Part shown: in pieces, positions 1-7,129 of the stretch
Position numbering within the stretch: the first letter of the stretch is position 1
Layout of the letters: the number at the start of each line of letters is the position of its first letter
NCBI GenBank assembly: GCA_002401725.1
Contig: NVTW01000022.1
Location: 1-37,487 of the forward strand
DNA length: 37,487 nt
Source of the DNA: Gammaproteobacteria bacterium
GTDB taxonomy: Bacteria; Pseudomonadota; Gammaproteobacteria; Enterobacterales; Alteromonadaceae
Direction of reading: 5' to 3'
Translations under genes and position numbers: made by a program
Notes under the pieces: generated by a model
Told to the model about the DNA's origin: nothing
The model's database searches: none
The model's input: only the letters and a program-made list of their open reading frames with translations

Positions 1-159
1 TGTTTAGCTGAAAAACGTATGTTAGAAATCATCGCCGATGGCAAACCAAACACTTCATTCATGCAATTTGGTGACACCGTACGTATTGAAATGTTTGATA
101 ATAATGGCGACAGTATTTTTGGCGCGATTGATCAAAAAGTTGTTGAGTATAAAAAATAA
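1..159 (+). CDS. Fumarylacetoacetate hydrolase family protein, C-terminal end (partial)
   Basis: Frame 1 is open from the first base of the window and stops at 157-159, giving the last 52 residues of a protein. Segments such as CLAEKRMLEII and FGDTVRIEMFD followed by IFGAIDQ are typical of the C-terminal end of fumarylacetoacetate hydrolase family proteins. In this family the enzyme cleaves fumarylacetoacetate to fumarate and acetoacetate, the last step of tyrosine/homogentisate breakdown. The next gene, maiA, makes its substrate, which supports the call. The start and most of the catalytic domain lie outside the window, so metal ligands cannot be checked. A 242-base gap holding a repeat element separates it from maiA. 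Confidence 0.85.
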   Translation, partial: CLAEKRMLEIIADGKPNTSFMQFGDTVRIEMFDNNGDSIFGAIDQKVVEYKK

Positions 160-160
160 T

Positions 161-344
161 ATGCTTGTGTAGATTACTTAGGTATTTATTATAATCGTCA
201 TCTTCGAAGTCTTTAAATCGAAGATCTCGTGTTTTTACGTAGAGACAAGACAATATGATCCCAGCATTTTTTTATATGTGGCATCCATACATGGCCGCTT
301 AAAACATTGCGGGAACGATGATCCTGAACCAAGTGAATAGGTAC
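161..344 (+). repeat. MITE-like repeat family 1, copy A
   Basis: This 184-bp stretch starts two bases after the upstream stop codon and is related to 5801-5944, 19624-19697 and 35509-35700. It carries the family hallmarks in order: a degenerate left end, the block TCGTCATCTTCGA, a hairpin of matching ATCTTCGA arms, a block with ACGTAGA, then GCGGGAACGATGATCCTGA and a right end related to the reverse complement of the left. The ends are more diverged than in the other copies, so this looks like an old insertion. It includes the roughly 50-bp middle segment that copy B lacks. No credible gene lies inside it. Confidence 0.75.
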
Positions 345-401
345 GTTACAAAATGACACTTGAGTCATTTGCATTAAAAAAGTCATGATTAGTTGGAATA
401 A

Positions 402-1043
402 ATGATGAAATTATATGGTTACTGGCGTTCTTCGGCGGCATATCGAGTTCGTATTGCTTTACATCTAAAAAACATTGAATTTGAATCGCAATCGATACAT
501 TTAATTAAAGAAGGTGGGCAGCAACACCAGAATGACTATGTAGCATTAAACCCTAGCCATTTAGTGCCCACTTTAATTGATGGCGATTTAGTGCTAAATC
601 AATCAGTTGCAATTATTGATTATATTGAAGCGCGATATCCGCAAACGCCATTATATCCTAGTGATATTGCTGCTAAAGCTAAAGTACAAGCGCTAGCGCT
701 TGATATTGCTTGTGAAATTCATCCAATAAATAACTTACGCGTTCAGCAATATTTAGTACAACAACTGGGTGTAAACGACAAACAAAAATTAGCTTGGGTT
801 CATCATTGGATGGCGCTTGGTTTTATCAGTGTTGAAAAACAGTTAGCAACAAGCGCGAGTATATATTGTTTTGGCGATGATATAACACTTGCTGATATTT
901 GTTTAATTCCACAGGTTTATAATGCGTTGCGTTTTGGTATGGAGATGAAAAATTATCCACTAATTTCTGCTATTTATGAACGTTGCAATCTTGTTGATGC
1001 ATTTATTAAAGCCGCGCCTGAAAATCAAAGTGATGCACAGTAA
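402..1043 (+). CDS. maiA: Maleylacetoacetate isomerase (zeta-class glutathione transferase)
   Basis: The 213-residue product matches the usual length of maleylacetoacetate isomerases. The N-terminal thioredoxin-like domain begins with KLYGYWRSSAAYRVRIAL, the zeta-class glutathione-binding signature with its paired serines, followed by the SHLVPTLIDGD and SVAIIDYIE segments that contact glutathione. The C-terminal half is the all-alpha GST domain, with DDITLADICLIPQ. The enzyme converts maleylacetoacetate to fumarylacetoacetate in the cytoplasm, feeding the hydrolase encoded just upstream. Two ATG codons are adjacent (402 and 405); a weak GGA ribosome-binding site at 395-397 fits either, and family alignment favours the second. 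Confidence 0.95.
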   Translation: MMKLYGYWRSSAAYRVRIALHLKNIEFESQSIHLIKEGGQQHQNDYVALNPSHLVPTLIDGDLVLNQSVAIIDYIEARYPQTPLYPSDIAAKAKVQALALDIACEIHPINNLRVQQYLVQQLGVNDKQKLAWVHHWMALGFISVEKQLATSASIYCFGDDITLADICLIPQVYNALRFGMEMKNYPLISAIYERCNLVDAFIKAAPENQSDAQ

Positions 1044-1060
1044 CTGCTTTTATTGTGCTT

Positions 1061-1093
1061 AATAAGTTTATTTTGAGCTTATTGATCTTTTTT
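1061..1093 (+). terminator. Possible weak terminator after maiA
   Basis: A 6-bp stem (AATAAG at 1061-1066, CTTATT at 1078-1083) with an 11-base loop is followed by GATC and a run of six T. The stem is AT-rich and short, so termination is plausible but weak. Confidence 0.35.
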
Positions 1094-1147
1094 ATGGATA
1101 ATTTTTACCGCTTTTTGTCAAATATTGTAAATTTTACGTTTTCTTAG

Positions 1148-1175
1148 TTGCATCCTGAGTCAAAAAGGGGTGCAA
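1148..1175 (+). promoter_or_regulatory. Inverted repeat upstream of the DUF3014 gene
   Basis: TTGCATCC at 1148-1155 pairs with GGGTGCAA at 1168-1175, with one G-T wobble and a 12-base loop. It sits 45 bases before the DUF3014 gene. It could be an operator or a leader hairpin; no T run follows, so a terminator is unlikely. Confidence 0.3.
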
Positions 1176-1219
1176 TAAGTTATTGTGGTTTTTTTTAAAA
1201 TTATTGAGTGATGTACTAG

Positions 1220-2095
1220 ATGACAAATCCAGAGCAAGCAAGTAATAAAAACTCATCATTAACAATAACAATCATTGCTATTGTTGCCATTTTAGCGATT
1301 GTTGTATGGTTTATGCTAAGCAAACAATCAGAGCCGGTTACTGAAAAAGTTGTAACAGTACCGATAGCACAACCTCAGCCAAAAATTGAAGTACCAGTCC
1401 CTGTAATCGAAGAAGTAATTCCTGAAGTTGTCAATGAACCTGAAATTGTAACCCCAGAGGTTGTTGAAGAAGTTAAAAATCCATTGCCTAGTTTAGATGA
1501 AAGCGATTTATGGCTACAAGATAAGTTAGCAGCAATGACTTGGCGCAAAGAATTATTAAAGTTGATCATAGATGAAGATATGATCCGCCGTTTTGTTGTT
1601 TTTACCGATAACTTTGTACAAGGGCAATTAGCTTACGAACACAGCCCTGTGGTACAACCACAGACTAGTTTTTCAGTAAAAGATGAAGATAGTAAACCTA
1701 TAGTTCAAGAATGGCAGTGGGACGAAAAATCTACGCGTCGTTTCAGCCTTTATGTTGATTTATTGCGTTCATTTGACAGCGAAAGTTTAGTCACTTGGTA
1801 TATGGAATTAAAACCACTTATTGATCAAGCCTATACAGAGTTAGGCTATGACGATGAAGATTTTACCTCAACATTACAAGAGGCGATCACTAAAGTGCTT
1901 GATATGGAAATACCTAAACAACCGTTAGAGCTAGTACGCCCGAGTGTAATGTATAAATTTAAAGATCCTGAAATCGAAAGGCTAGATGACGCAGATAAAT
2001 TATTATTGCGTTTAGGTAAAGAAAATTTATTAGTGATCAAATCGGTATTACTAGAAATTAGTGAAAAGCTAGCGCGTAAAAATGCTGATAGATAA
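1220..2095 (+). CDS. DUF3014 domain-containing membrane-anchored protein
   Basis: The 291-residue protein has a short cytoplasmic N-terminus, one membrane helix at about residues 15-36, then a Pro/Val/Glu-rich linker (about 40-90) and a globular domain whose features (WLQDKLAAMTWRKELLKL, DDADKLLLRLGKENL near the end) I recognise as DUF3014. The linker resembles the periplasm-spanning tethers of TonB-like proteins, so the folded domain is probably held in the periplasm. No catalytic motif is visible and the function of the family is unknown to me. The acyltransferase gene starts 19 bases downstream, so the two are probably co-transcribed. Confidence 0.8.
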   Translation: MTNPEQASNKNSSLTITIIAIVAILAIVVWFMLSKQSEPVTEKVVTVPIAQPQPKIEVPVPVIEEVIPEVVNEPEIVTPEVVEEVKNPLPSLDESDLWLQDKLAAMTWRKELLKLIIDEDMIRRFVVFTDNFVQGQLAYEHSPVVQPQTSFSVKDEDSKPIVQEWQWDEKSTRRFSLYVDLLRSFDSESLVTWYMELKPLIDQAYTELGYDDEDFTSTLQEAITKVLDMEIPKQPLELVRPSVMYKFKDPEIERLDDADKLLLRLGKENLLVIKSVLLEISEKLARKNADR

Positions 2096-2114
2096 ACTAA
2101 TTAATTAGTTTTTT

Positions 2115-2729
2115 ATGCTAAGGCAAAATACAACTCATTCAAACCAGCAAATACCATTGCTAAATGAAAAGGTGCCGCAAACAACCAACCGATTTTCTCA
2201 ATGGTTTGGTCGAACTATGTTGTGTTTATTGGGTTGGAAAATATCGGGGGTATTTCCTAGTTGCTCAAAATTTGTTGTTGCAGTAGCACCTCATACCTCA
2301 AATTGGGATTTTGTTGTCGCCGTATCAGCAATGTTGGCATTGCAAATAAAAGTTCGATTTTTAGGTAAAGAGGCCATTTTTATTTGGCCATTTAAGTATT
2401 GGCTAATAAAAATTGGTGGTATTCCTGTTGAGCGTAGCACTGCTCATGGTGTTGTTGAACAAATGACCAAGTTGTTTGAAGATAGTGAAAAGCTGGTATT
2501 AGCAATTGCTCCGGAAGGAACACGACGAAAAACTAAACAGTGGAAAAGTGGTTTTTTGCATATTGCTCATAACGCTCAAATTCCCGTTGTTCCATTGAGC
2601 TTAGATTTTAAGAAAAAAGAACTTTTACTGCACACTGAAATAATGATTGGTGAAAATATTGAGCAAGAATTAGAAAGTTTTCAACAAATTTTTTCAGATA
2701 TTTCCCCTAAAAACCCTCAAAATATATAA
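2115..2729 (+). CDS. PlsC-like lysophospholipid/1-acylglycerol-3-phosphate acyltransferase family protein
   Basis: The 204-residue protein carries the two acyltransferase motifs of the PlsC superfamily: HTSNWD (H60 and D65, the HX4D catalytic pair) and APEGTRR (E134-R137, the phosphate-binding motif), spaced as expected. The segment IGGIPVERS between them matches the third conserved block. Family members transfer acyl chains to a lysophospholipid or related acceptor at the inner face of the cytoplasmic membrane. The exact acceptor cannot be told. Compared with canonical PlsC it is short, so it may be one of the accessory paralogues. The start at 2115 lacks a strong ribosome-binding site, and the first 25 residues look unconserved, so a later start is possible. 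Confidence 0.8.
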   Translation: MLRQNTTHSNQQIPLLNEKVPQTTNRFSQWFGRTMLCLLGWKISGVFPSCSKFVVAVAPHTSNWDFVVAVSAMLALQIKVRFLGKEAIFIWPFKYWLIKIGGIPVERSTAHGVVEQMTKLFEDSEKLVLAIAPEGTRRKTKQWKSGFLHIAHNAQIPVVPLSLDFKKKELLLHTEIMIGENIEQELESFQQIFSDISPKNPQNI

Positions 2730-2818
2730 GCTATTTCAGTAAATAAATCTAAATTATGCTTAAAACTTGTGTGCTGGTATAAAAAAACAGCAACTAAGCC
2801 ACTTTTTGCAACAAGTAC

Positions 2819-2847
2819 TTGCATCCTTATAGATGATTAGCGATAAT
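2819..2847 (+). promoter_or_regulatory. Predicted sigma-70 promoter of ffs with GC-rich discriminator
   Basis: A -35 box TTGCAT (2819-2824) and a -10 box GATAAT (2842-2847) are 17 bases apart, followed directly by TCGCGCCGC. A GC-rich stretch at this place is characteristic of stable-RNA promoters under stringent control. It would start a precursor about 37-40 bases ahead of the mature 4.5S RNA. Confidence 0.6.
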
Positions 2848-2891
2848 TCGCGCCGCTTTAGTTAGAACCTTTTTTGACTAAAGATCATTAT

Positions 2892-3004
2892 GGTGACCAT
2901 CTCGGTCCCTTCGCAATGATACTCTGTGAACTCGGCCAGATCCGGAAGGAAGCAACCGCAGCAGACGACTCATGTGCCGGAGTGTGGCTGGGGTGGTTGC
3001 CACC
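2892..3004 (+). ncRNA. ffs: 4.5S signal recognition particle RNA
   Basis: The 113-base RNA contains the near-invariant SRP domain IV sequence: TCCGGAAGGAAGCA at 2941-2954, with the matching arm TGTGCCGGAGTGTGGCTG downstream. The ends (GGTGACCATC and GGTGGTTGCCACC) pair to close a single long hairpin, as in the small bacterial SRP RNA. The RNA binds Ffh and with FtsY targets nascent inner-membrane proteins to the Sec translocon. Length and layout match the E. coli 4.5S RNA. No strong intrinsic terminator follows. The exact 5' and 3' ends are set by base pairing and could be off by a few bases. Confidence 0.95.
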
Positions 3005-3235
3005 TAAATCTTAGTTACCTCAGTGTTTTATTTCTCTTCTTATTTTCATTCATATATTGAATGATGATCTTTAATATGTGTCAGCTATTTTTACACTTTA
3101 CAGTTTTTCCTAGTTACTAAAATTTTAACAGTATGAAAGTAATGTGATTTTTTTAATGGTGCGTTTTATGCTTGAATACTATTAATACCAATAACGTATC
3201 CATTTTAAATAAAAAGGTGTTGTAAGGGATAGCAG

Positions 3236-3958
3236 ATGAAAATTAAATTATTAAATATTGTGTTGGTGGTACTGGTTAGTAGTTTCGTTAGCATGGCACA
3301 TGCTGGCTTGATCGTTACTTTTTCTGGTAATGTGAATAACTTTAATCCGGGTCCTTTTGAGAACACCGCAGATTACTCTGGATCGTTCACCCTTGATGAT
3401 ACTATAACGCCTACTGGAGCCAACAATAATTTTACTGGTGCAGTGATCAATTTCACTCTTGATGTTATTGAGACAACAGGTACAACGACTTTCACTGGCA
3501 CAGGCGGTAAACTGCAACAATTTTCTAGTGGGAGCGGAGCAACAGATTTTATTACTATAGCACTTGGTGGCACTAATGGCTCTGTTACCGGATCAACCTC
3601 ATTTAAGTATATAGATACGAAAACAGGGTTATTAACAACCTCTTTATTTACATTAAAAACAATAAAATTTGATCTTCGTGGTTCGAGTCTTTTTGGCTCT
3701 CCTCTGATCGTAGCTTCAAATTTGAATACCAGTGATTTTAGTTATCGCCGATTTGTTATGGACTTTATTCGTCCCAAAACAGGCGTACCAATAGGGAATT
3801 GGTCATCTATTAACACGTTAGGTGCAGTTTCATTTGCTAATAACAAACTTTCTCAAGTTCCAGAGCCTGCAACCTTTATTATTTTTGGATTAGGGCTGAT
3901 GGGGTTAGCATTATGTCGAGTTAAAAATTGTAACAATACATTAGCCACAATTAACTGA
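3236..3958 (+). CDS. PEP-CTERM sorting domain-containing exported protein
   Basis: The 240-residue protein begins with a Sec signal peptide (MKIKLLNIVLVVLVSS, cleavage probably after MAHA near residue 23) and ends with the PEP-CTERM tripartite tail: VPEP at 208-211, a hydrophobic helix (FIIFGLGLMGLALC), and a short basic end. By family knowledge such proteins are cleaved by an exosortase (EpsH) and attached outside the cell, often with exopolysaccharide. The body is rich in Thr, Ser, Gly and Asn, as in surface beta-strand proteins; I do not recognise a further domain. A good ribosome-binding site (AAGGGA, 3223-3228) supports the start. No exosortase gene is in the window. Confidence 0.85.
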   Translation: MKIKLLNIVLVVLVSSFVSMAHAGLIVTFSGNVNNFNPGPFENTADYSGSFTLDDTITPTGANNNFTGAVINFTLDVIETTGTTTFTGTGGKLQQFSSGSGATDFITIALGGTNGSVTGSTSFKYIDTKTGLLTTSLFTLKTIKFDLRGSSLFGSPLIVASNLNTSDFSYRRFVMDFIRPKTGVPIGNWSSINTLGAVSFANNKLSQVPEPATFIIFGLGLMGLALCRVKNCNNTLATIN

Positions 3959-3993
3959 AATAATCCCCCTTTATCATATAAAAAGATGTAATA

Positions 3994-4155
3994 ATACCAT
4001 TTTCATTAATTAGGTGATCTACTTTATACGTAGGGAAAATTTCCAAATACAAGGCGTTTATTTCAATAACTAGTTGTTCTAATTATTAAATAAACAACGT
4101 AGTAATTGGTGATTTTAACAAGTAGAAATGATCACATATTGAGTGAGATTGGTAT
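3994..4155 (+). repeat. Repeat family 2, copy 1 (inverted-repeat element upstream of pdxH)
   Basis: This 162-bp element has imperfect terminal inverted repeats of about 26 bases: ATACCATTTTCATTAATTAG at the left and, read in reverse complement, ATACCAATCTCACTCAATAT at the right, both followed by GTGATC. In the middle are TACAAGGCG (4048-4056), a palindromic AACTAGTT region and CAACGTAGTAATTGG (4095-4109). The last two blocks recur between nqrE and nqrF. It has no coding capacity and looks like a non-autonomous mobile or REP-like element. Confidence 0.65.
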
Positions 4156-4178
4156 AACCATTAAGTTTTACCTCTATT

Positions 4179-4222
4179 GCATTTTCTTTGGCTGTGGGCT
4201 TATGCAAAGAAAATGCTACAAT
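4179..4222 (+). promoter_or_regulatory. pdxH promoter region with perfect 12-bp inverted repeat
   Basis: GCATTTTCTTTG at 4179-4190 is repeated in exact reverse complement at 4205-4216, with a 14-base loop. It touches an extended -10 promoter, TGCTACAAT (TG at 4214-4215, TACAAT at 4217-4222). No T run follows, so this reads as an operator over a promoter rather than a terminator. The regulator is unknown. Confidence 0.5.
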
Positions 4223-4265
4223 ACCTTTATCTTCAAAAACCATCTTCAAAAGACTACTTATCAAT

Positions 4266-4925
4266 ATGACTTTTCTTGAAAAACTACGCTGTTTATTAAC
4301 TTTTGGCCAAGGTGTTGCTTTACCGTTACCTGAGATTGCCGATAATCAAGACCCTTTCGAATTGTTTAAATTATGGTTTAGCGATGCCAACAAGTCAGGA
4401 ATTTTACTACCTGAAGCGATGTCAGTAAGTACTTGTGGCAATGATGGTCAACCGAGTTCACGCATGGTGTTACTCAAAGAATTTGATGAACAAGGCTTTG
4501 TTTTTTATACCAATTACGCTAGTAAAAAAAGTCAACAACTTAGCGGAAATAGTAAAGTTGCACTATTATTTCATTGGAACGTGTTACAACGCCAAATACG
4601 TATTGAAGGCGAAGTGGAAAAAGTTAGCTTAGCGCAATCAGCCAACTATTTTCATAGCCGAGATAGAGGCAGTCAAATTGGTGCTTGGGCATCTGAACAG
4701 TCGAAAAAGCTCAATAACGATGATGAACTAAAACAAAAAGTAGCTCACTTTAATAAGCTCTACCCACAAGGCGAAGTGCCCCACCCAGAGTTTTGGGGTG
4801 GTTGGCGCGTAAAACCAAGGTATATTGAATTTTGGCAGGGACGAGCAAGTCGTTTACATGACCGAATTTGTTTTGAACAAAAATTAGAAAACAACACATG
4901 GCAACAGTATAAACTCAATCCATAA
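4266..4925 (+). CDS. pdxH: Pyridoxamine/pyridoxine 5'-phosphate oxidase
   Basis: With the ATG at 4266 the product is 219 residues, like E. coli PdxH (218). A longer reading from a TTG at 4188 would add 26 residues and run through the promoter palindrome, so it is rejected. Family landmarks are present: PSSRMVLLKEFDEQGFVFYTNY (in two pieces: FMN-phosphate and substrate contacts), QIRIEGEVEKV, RDRGSQIGAWAS, EFWGGWRVKP and the C-terminal IEFWQGRASRLHDR segment, whose RLHD arginine and histidine bind pyridoxal phosphate. The FMN enzyme oxidises pyridoxine or pyridoxamine phosphate to pyridoxal 5'-phosphate in the cytoplasm. It converges with the next gene, leaving only 7 bases between stops. Confidence 0.93.
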   Translation: MTFLEKLRCLLTFGQGVALPLPEIADNQDPFELFKLWFSDANKSGILLPEAMSVSTCGNDGQPSSRMVLLKEFDEQGFVFYTNYASKKSQQLSGNSKVALLFHWNVLQRQIRIEGEVEKVSLAQSANYFHSRDRGSQIGAWASEQSKKLNNDDELKQKVAHFNKLYPQGEVPHPEFWGGWRVKPRYIEFWQGRASRLHDRICFEQKLENNTWQQYKLNP

Positions 4926-4932
4926 GCAACGC

Positions 4933-5736
4933 TTATCGTGTTACTTCAACACTATATCTACTACTTAATTCCTCTAAAATCTGAGCGATTCGACCCACGT
5001 GTTTAAGCTGAGCGAATGCTTTTTTATAACGGTTAACCAATGCTTGCTCGCTGTTATGATTAAATGCAAGATACAAATCGACACTTAAGGGTTTTATTTC
5101 AACCAAAGGCTTCATTTGATCAAAATCTAAATGATATTTTTTCACTCTGGGTGCCAAAGTTAATGCATCACCAATGATTAAATCTACACGCTTTGCAAAT
5201 AGCATTTGTACACTTTGATCATCATTAACTAATGTATAAATATTAGAAAAATTTTCATTTTCAATATATTGCTGAGCGTATGATTGACGGACAAGCCCAA
5301 TAGAATTAGCTTTCAATTGTTCTATATTATTGATGTTTTTAAACTTTGATGATTTTAGTGCCCAAATATAAATATGTTCACTGTAAATATCGCCAACCCA
5401 ATAAAATAAATTTTCGCGCTCTTTTGTACGAGAAAGTGAGTAAATTAGTGTGTTTTTTTGAGTTAGCGCCTGATGATAACTTCTTGCCCATGGCATTACT
5501 TTAATTTCAAAATCATCTTTTGTTAATTTAAATAACGCTTTCACTATTTCTGTCGAAATACCACCTAAACTACTATCATCATTTTTCACTTGATACGGCG
5601 GTAAATACTCGGTTACTACTGAAATTTTTTCTGCGACCCCTAGCCAAGAGCATAAAAATAAAGATAGCCCCACAGCAAGCAACTTTAACTTTTTGACAAT
5701 ATTCGAACCATGAAAAATCAAGAGAATAGATGACAT
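4933..5736 (-). CDS. Periplasmic solute-binding protein, family 3 (PBPb-like)
   Basis: The 267-residue protein has a signal peptide (hydrophobic core about residues 17-32, KLLAVGLSLFLCSWLGVA) and then VVTEYLPPYQ, the opening strand typical of family 3 solute-binding domains. GGISTEIVKALF, MPWARSYHQAL and, later, LFAKRVDLIIGDALT fit the two-lobed fold. Such proteins bind amino acids or similar small molecules. No permease or ATPase gene lies beside it, and there is no fused kinase or cyclase, so transport partners, if any, are elsewhere; many such orphans in this order are of unknown ligand. A start farther in is not offered by any ATG before the signal peptide core. Confidence 0.75.
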   Translation of the reverse strand: MSSILLIFHGSNIVKKLKLLAVGLSLFLCSWLGVAEKISVVTEYLPPYQVKNDDSSLGGISTEIVKALFKLTKDDFEIKVMPWARSYHQALTQKNTLIYSLSRTKERENLFYWVGDIYSEHIYIWALKSSKFKNINNIEQLKANSIGLVRQSYAQQYIENENFSNIYTLVNDDQSVQMLFAKRVDLIIGDALTLAPRVKKYHLDFDQMKPLVEIKPLSVDLYLAFNHNSEQALVNRYKKAFAQLKHVGRIAQILEELSSRYSVEVTR

Positions 5737-5756
5737 CAGACACCAAATAAAATAAC

Positions 5757-5790
5757 AGAAAAATGCCTGTTAGTAATACACTAAAGGCAT
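5757..5790 (-). terminator. Probable Rho-independent terminator of the oadGAB operon
   Basis: Read on the minus strand, ATGCCTTTAGT pairs with ACTAACAGGCAT (one bulged base) around a 5-base loop and is followed by TTTTTCTG. It lies about 200 bases past the oadB stop, beyond repeat copy B, and just upstream of the solute-binding protein gene. Confidence 0.55.
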
Positions 5791-5800
5791 ATAATAAAAC

Positions 5801-5944
5801 TACATGCCTATGCAGATCACTCAGGTATTTATACTAATCGTCATCTTCGAGTCGTTTTTATCGAATTTTTCGTACTTTTTGACGTAGATTTCCGCTTAAA
5901 AGACTGCGGGAAAGACGATCCTGAGCCAAGTGCATAGGCATGTA
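5801..5944 (+). repeat. MITE-like repeat family 1, copy B (short form)
   Basis: The best-preserved ends of the family: TACATGCCTATGCA at 5801-5814 and its exact reverse complement TGCATAGGCATGTA at 5931-5944, with pairing continuing imperfectly inwards through ACTCAGG/CCTGAGC. The interior holds TCGTCATCTTCGA and ACGTAGA blocks shared with the other copies. At 144 bp it lacks the roughly 50-bp palindromic middle present in copies A and D. The outermost TA on each side may be a target-site duplication. It lies between oadB and its terminator. Confidence 0.8.
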
Positions 5945-5990
5945 AAACTAACAAAAAAGCCAATTAAGTTCAAATGTAGATCGCCATTAA

Positions 5991-7121
5991 TTAACCAACT
6001 AATGAAAGTAGCACCCCTGCGGCTACTGCTGAACCTAATACTCCTGCGACATTTGGCCCCATTGCATGCATGAGTAAAAAATTATGCGGATTAGCTTCTA
6101 AGCCAACCTTATTAGCTACACGAGCTGCCATTGGTACCGCGGATACACCAGCAGCACCTATTAAGGGGTTAATCGGCGTTTTTGAGAACTTATTCATCAA
6201 CTTCGCCATTAACACACCGCCAGCCGTACCAATTGAAAAAGCAATGGCACCCAAGGCTAAAATACCAAGTGTCTCTACATTTAGAAAGGCTTCAGCACTG
6301 AGCTTTGAACCCACTCCTAAACCTAAAAATATGGTGGTAATATTAATTAATTCATTTTGAGAAGTAGAACTTAAACGGTCAACCACGCCCGATTCACGCA
6401 TTAAGTTACCTAAACAAAACATTCCCACCAGTGGCGTTGCAGCCGGTAAAAAGAAAATGGTTGCTAACAATACCGCCAATGGAAAAATAATTTTTTCTAC
6501 TTTGGTTACATGGCGCAGTTGTTCCATTTCTATTTTACGTTCAGCTTCTGTGGTTAATGCGCGCATAATAGGTGGTTGAATAATTGGCACTAATGCCATA
6601 TAAGAATAGGCTGCCACCGCTATAGCACCCAACAATTCTGGTGCTAATTTAGAGGCTAAAAATATTGCTGTAGGGCCGTCTGCACCACCAATAATCGCAA
6701 TAGCCGAAGCATCTTTTAAGGTAAATTCAATGCCTGGTACAGCATTTAAAGCAATAGCGCCAAATAGCGTCGCAAATATCCCTAATTGCGCTGCTGCGCC
6801 CAATAACAATACTTTAGGATTAGCGATTAGTGAGCCAAAGTCGGTCATAGCCCCTACGCCCATAAATATAATAAGTGGGAAAACACCGGTATGAATACCA
6901 GTTTCATAAATATAATGCAATAAACCGCCCGCTTCGGTAAAACCCGCTAACGGAATATTGGTTAATATCGCGCCAAAGCCCATCGGTAATAATAAAAGTG
7001 GTTCAAAATCTTTAGCAATGGCAAGATACAATAACAAACAACCCACTGACATCATGATCACTTGGCCTAATGCAAAATTTGCTAGGCCAGTAGATTGCCA
7101 TAAGGTATTTAATAATTCCAT
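5991..7121 (-). CDS. oadB: Oxaloacetate decarboxylase Na+ pump, beta subunit
   Basis: The 376-residue integral membrane protein is made almost wholly of hydrophobic helices and has the hallmark [10 protein letters not shown] segment, with D148 in the position of the sodium-binding aspartate of the family. [12 protein letters not shown] near the N-terminus and [19 protein letters not shown] near the C-terminus are also typical. It decarboxylates the carboxybiotin carried by the alpha subunit and couples this to sodium export across the cytoplasmic membrane. It is shorter than the 433-residue Klebsiella protein, matching the shorter form seen in many marine species. The start codon lies 8 bases after the oadA stop, so translation is probably coupled. 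Confidence 0.95.
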   Translation of the reverse strand: MELLNTLWQSTGLANFALGQVIMMSVGCLLLYLAIAKDFEPLLLLPMGFGAILTNIPLAGFTEAGGLLHYIYETGIHTGVFPLIIFMGVGAMTDFGSLIANPKVLLLGAAAQLGIFATLFGAIALNAVPGIEFTLKDASAIAIIGGADGPTAIFLASKLAPELLGAIAVAAYSYMALVPIIQPPIMRALTTEAERKIEMEQLRHVTKVEKIIFPLAVLLATIFFLPAATPLVGMFCLGNLMRESGVVDRLSSTSQNELINITTIFLGLGVGSKLSAEAFLNVETLGILALGAIAFSIGTAGGVLMAKLMNKFSKTPINPLIGAAGVSAVPMAARVANKVGLEANPHNFLLMHAMGPNVAGVLGSAVAAGVLLSLVG

Positions 7122-7129
7122 AATGACTC

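Noticed and set aside
59-253. A 64-codon minus-strand frame at the left edge
   Set aside because: It lies across the FAH gene end and repeat copy A; similar peptides appear wherever the repeat occurs.
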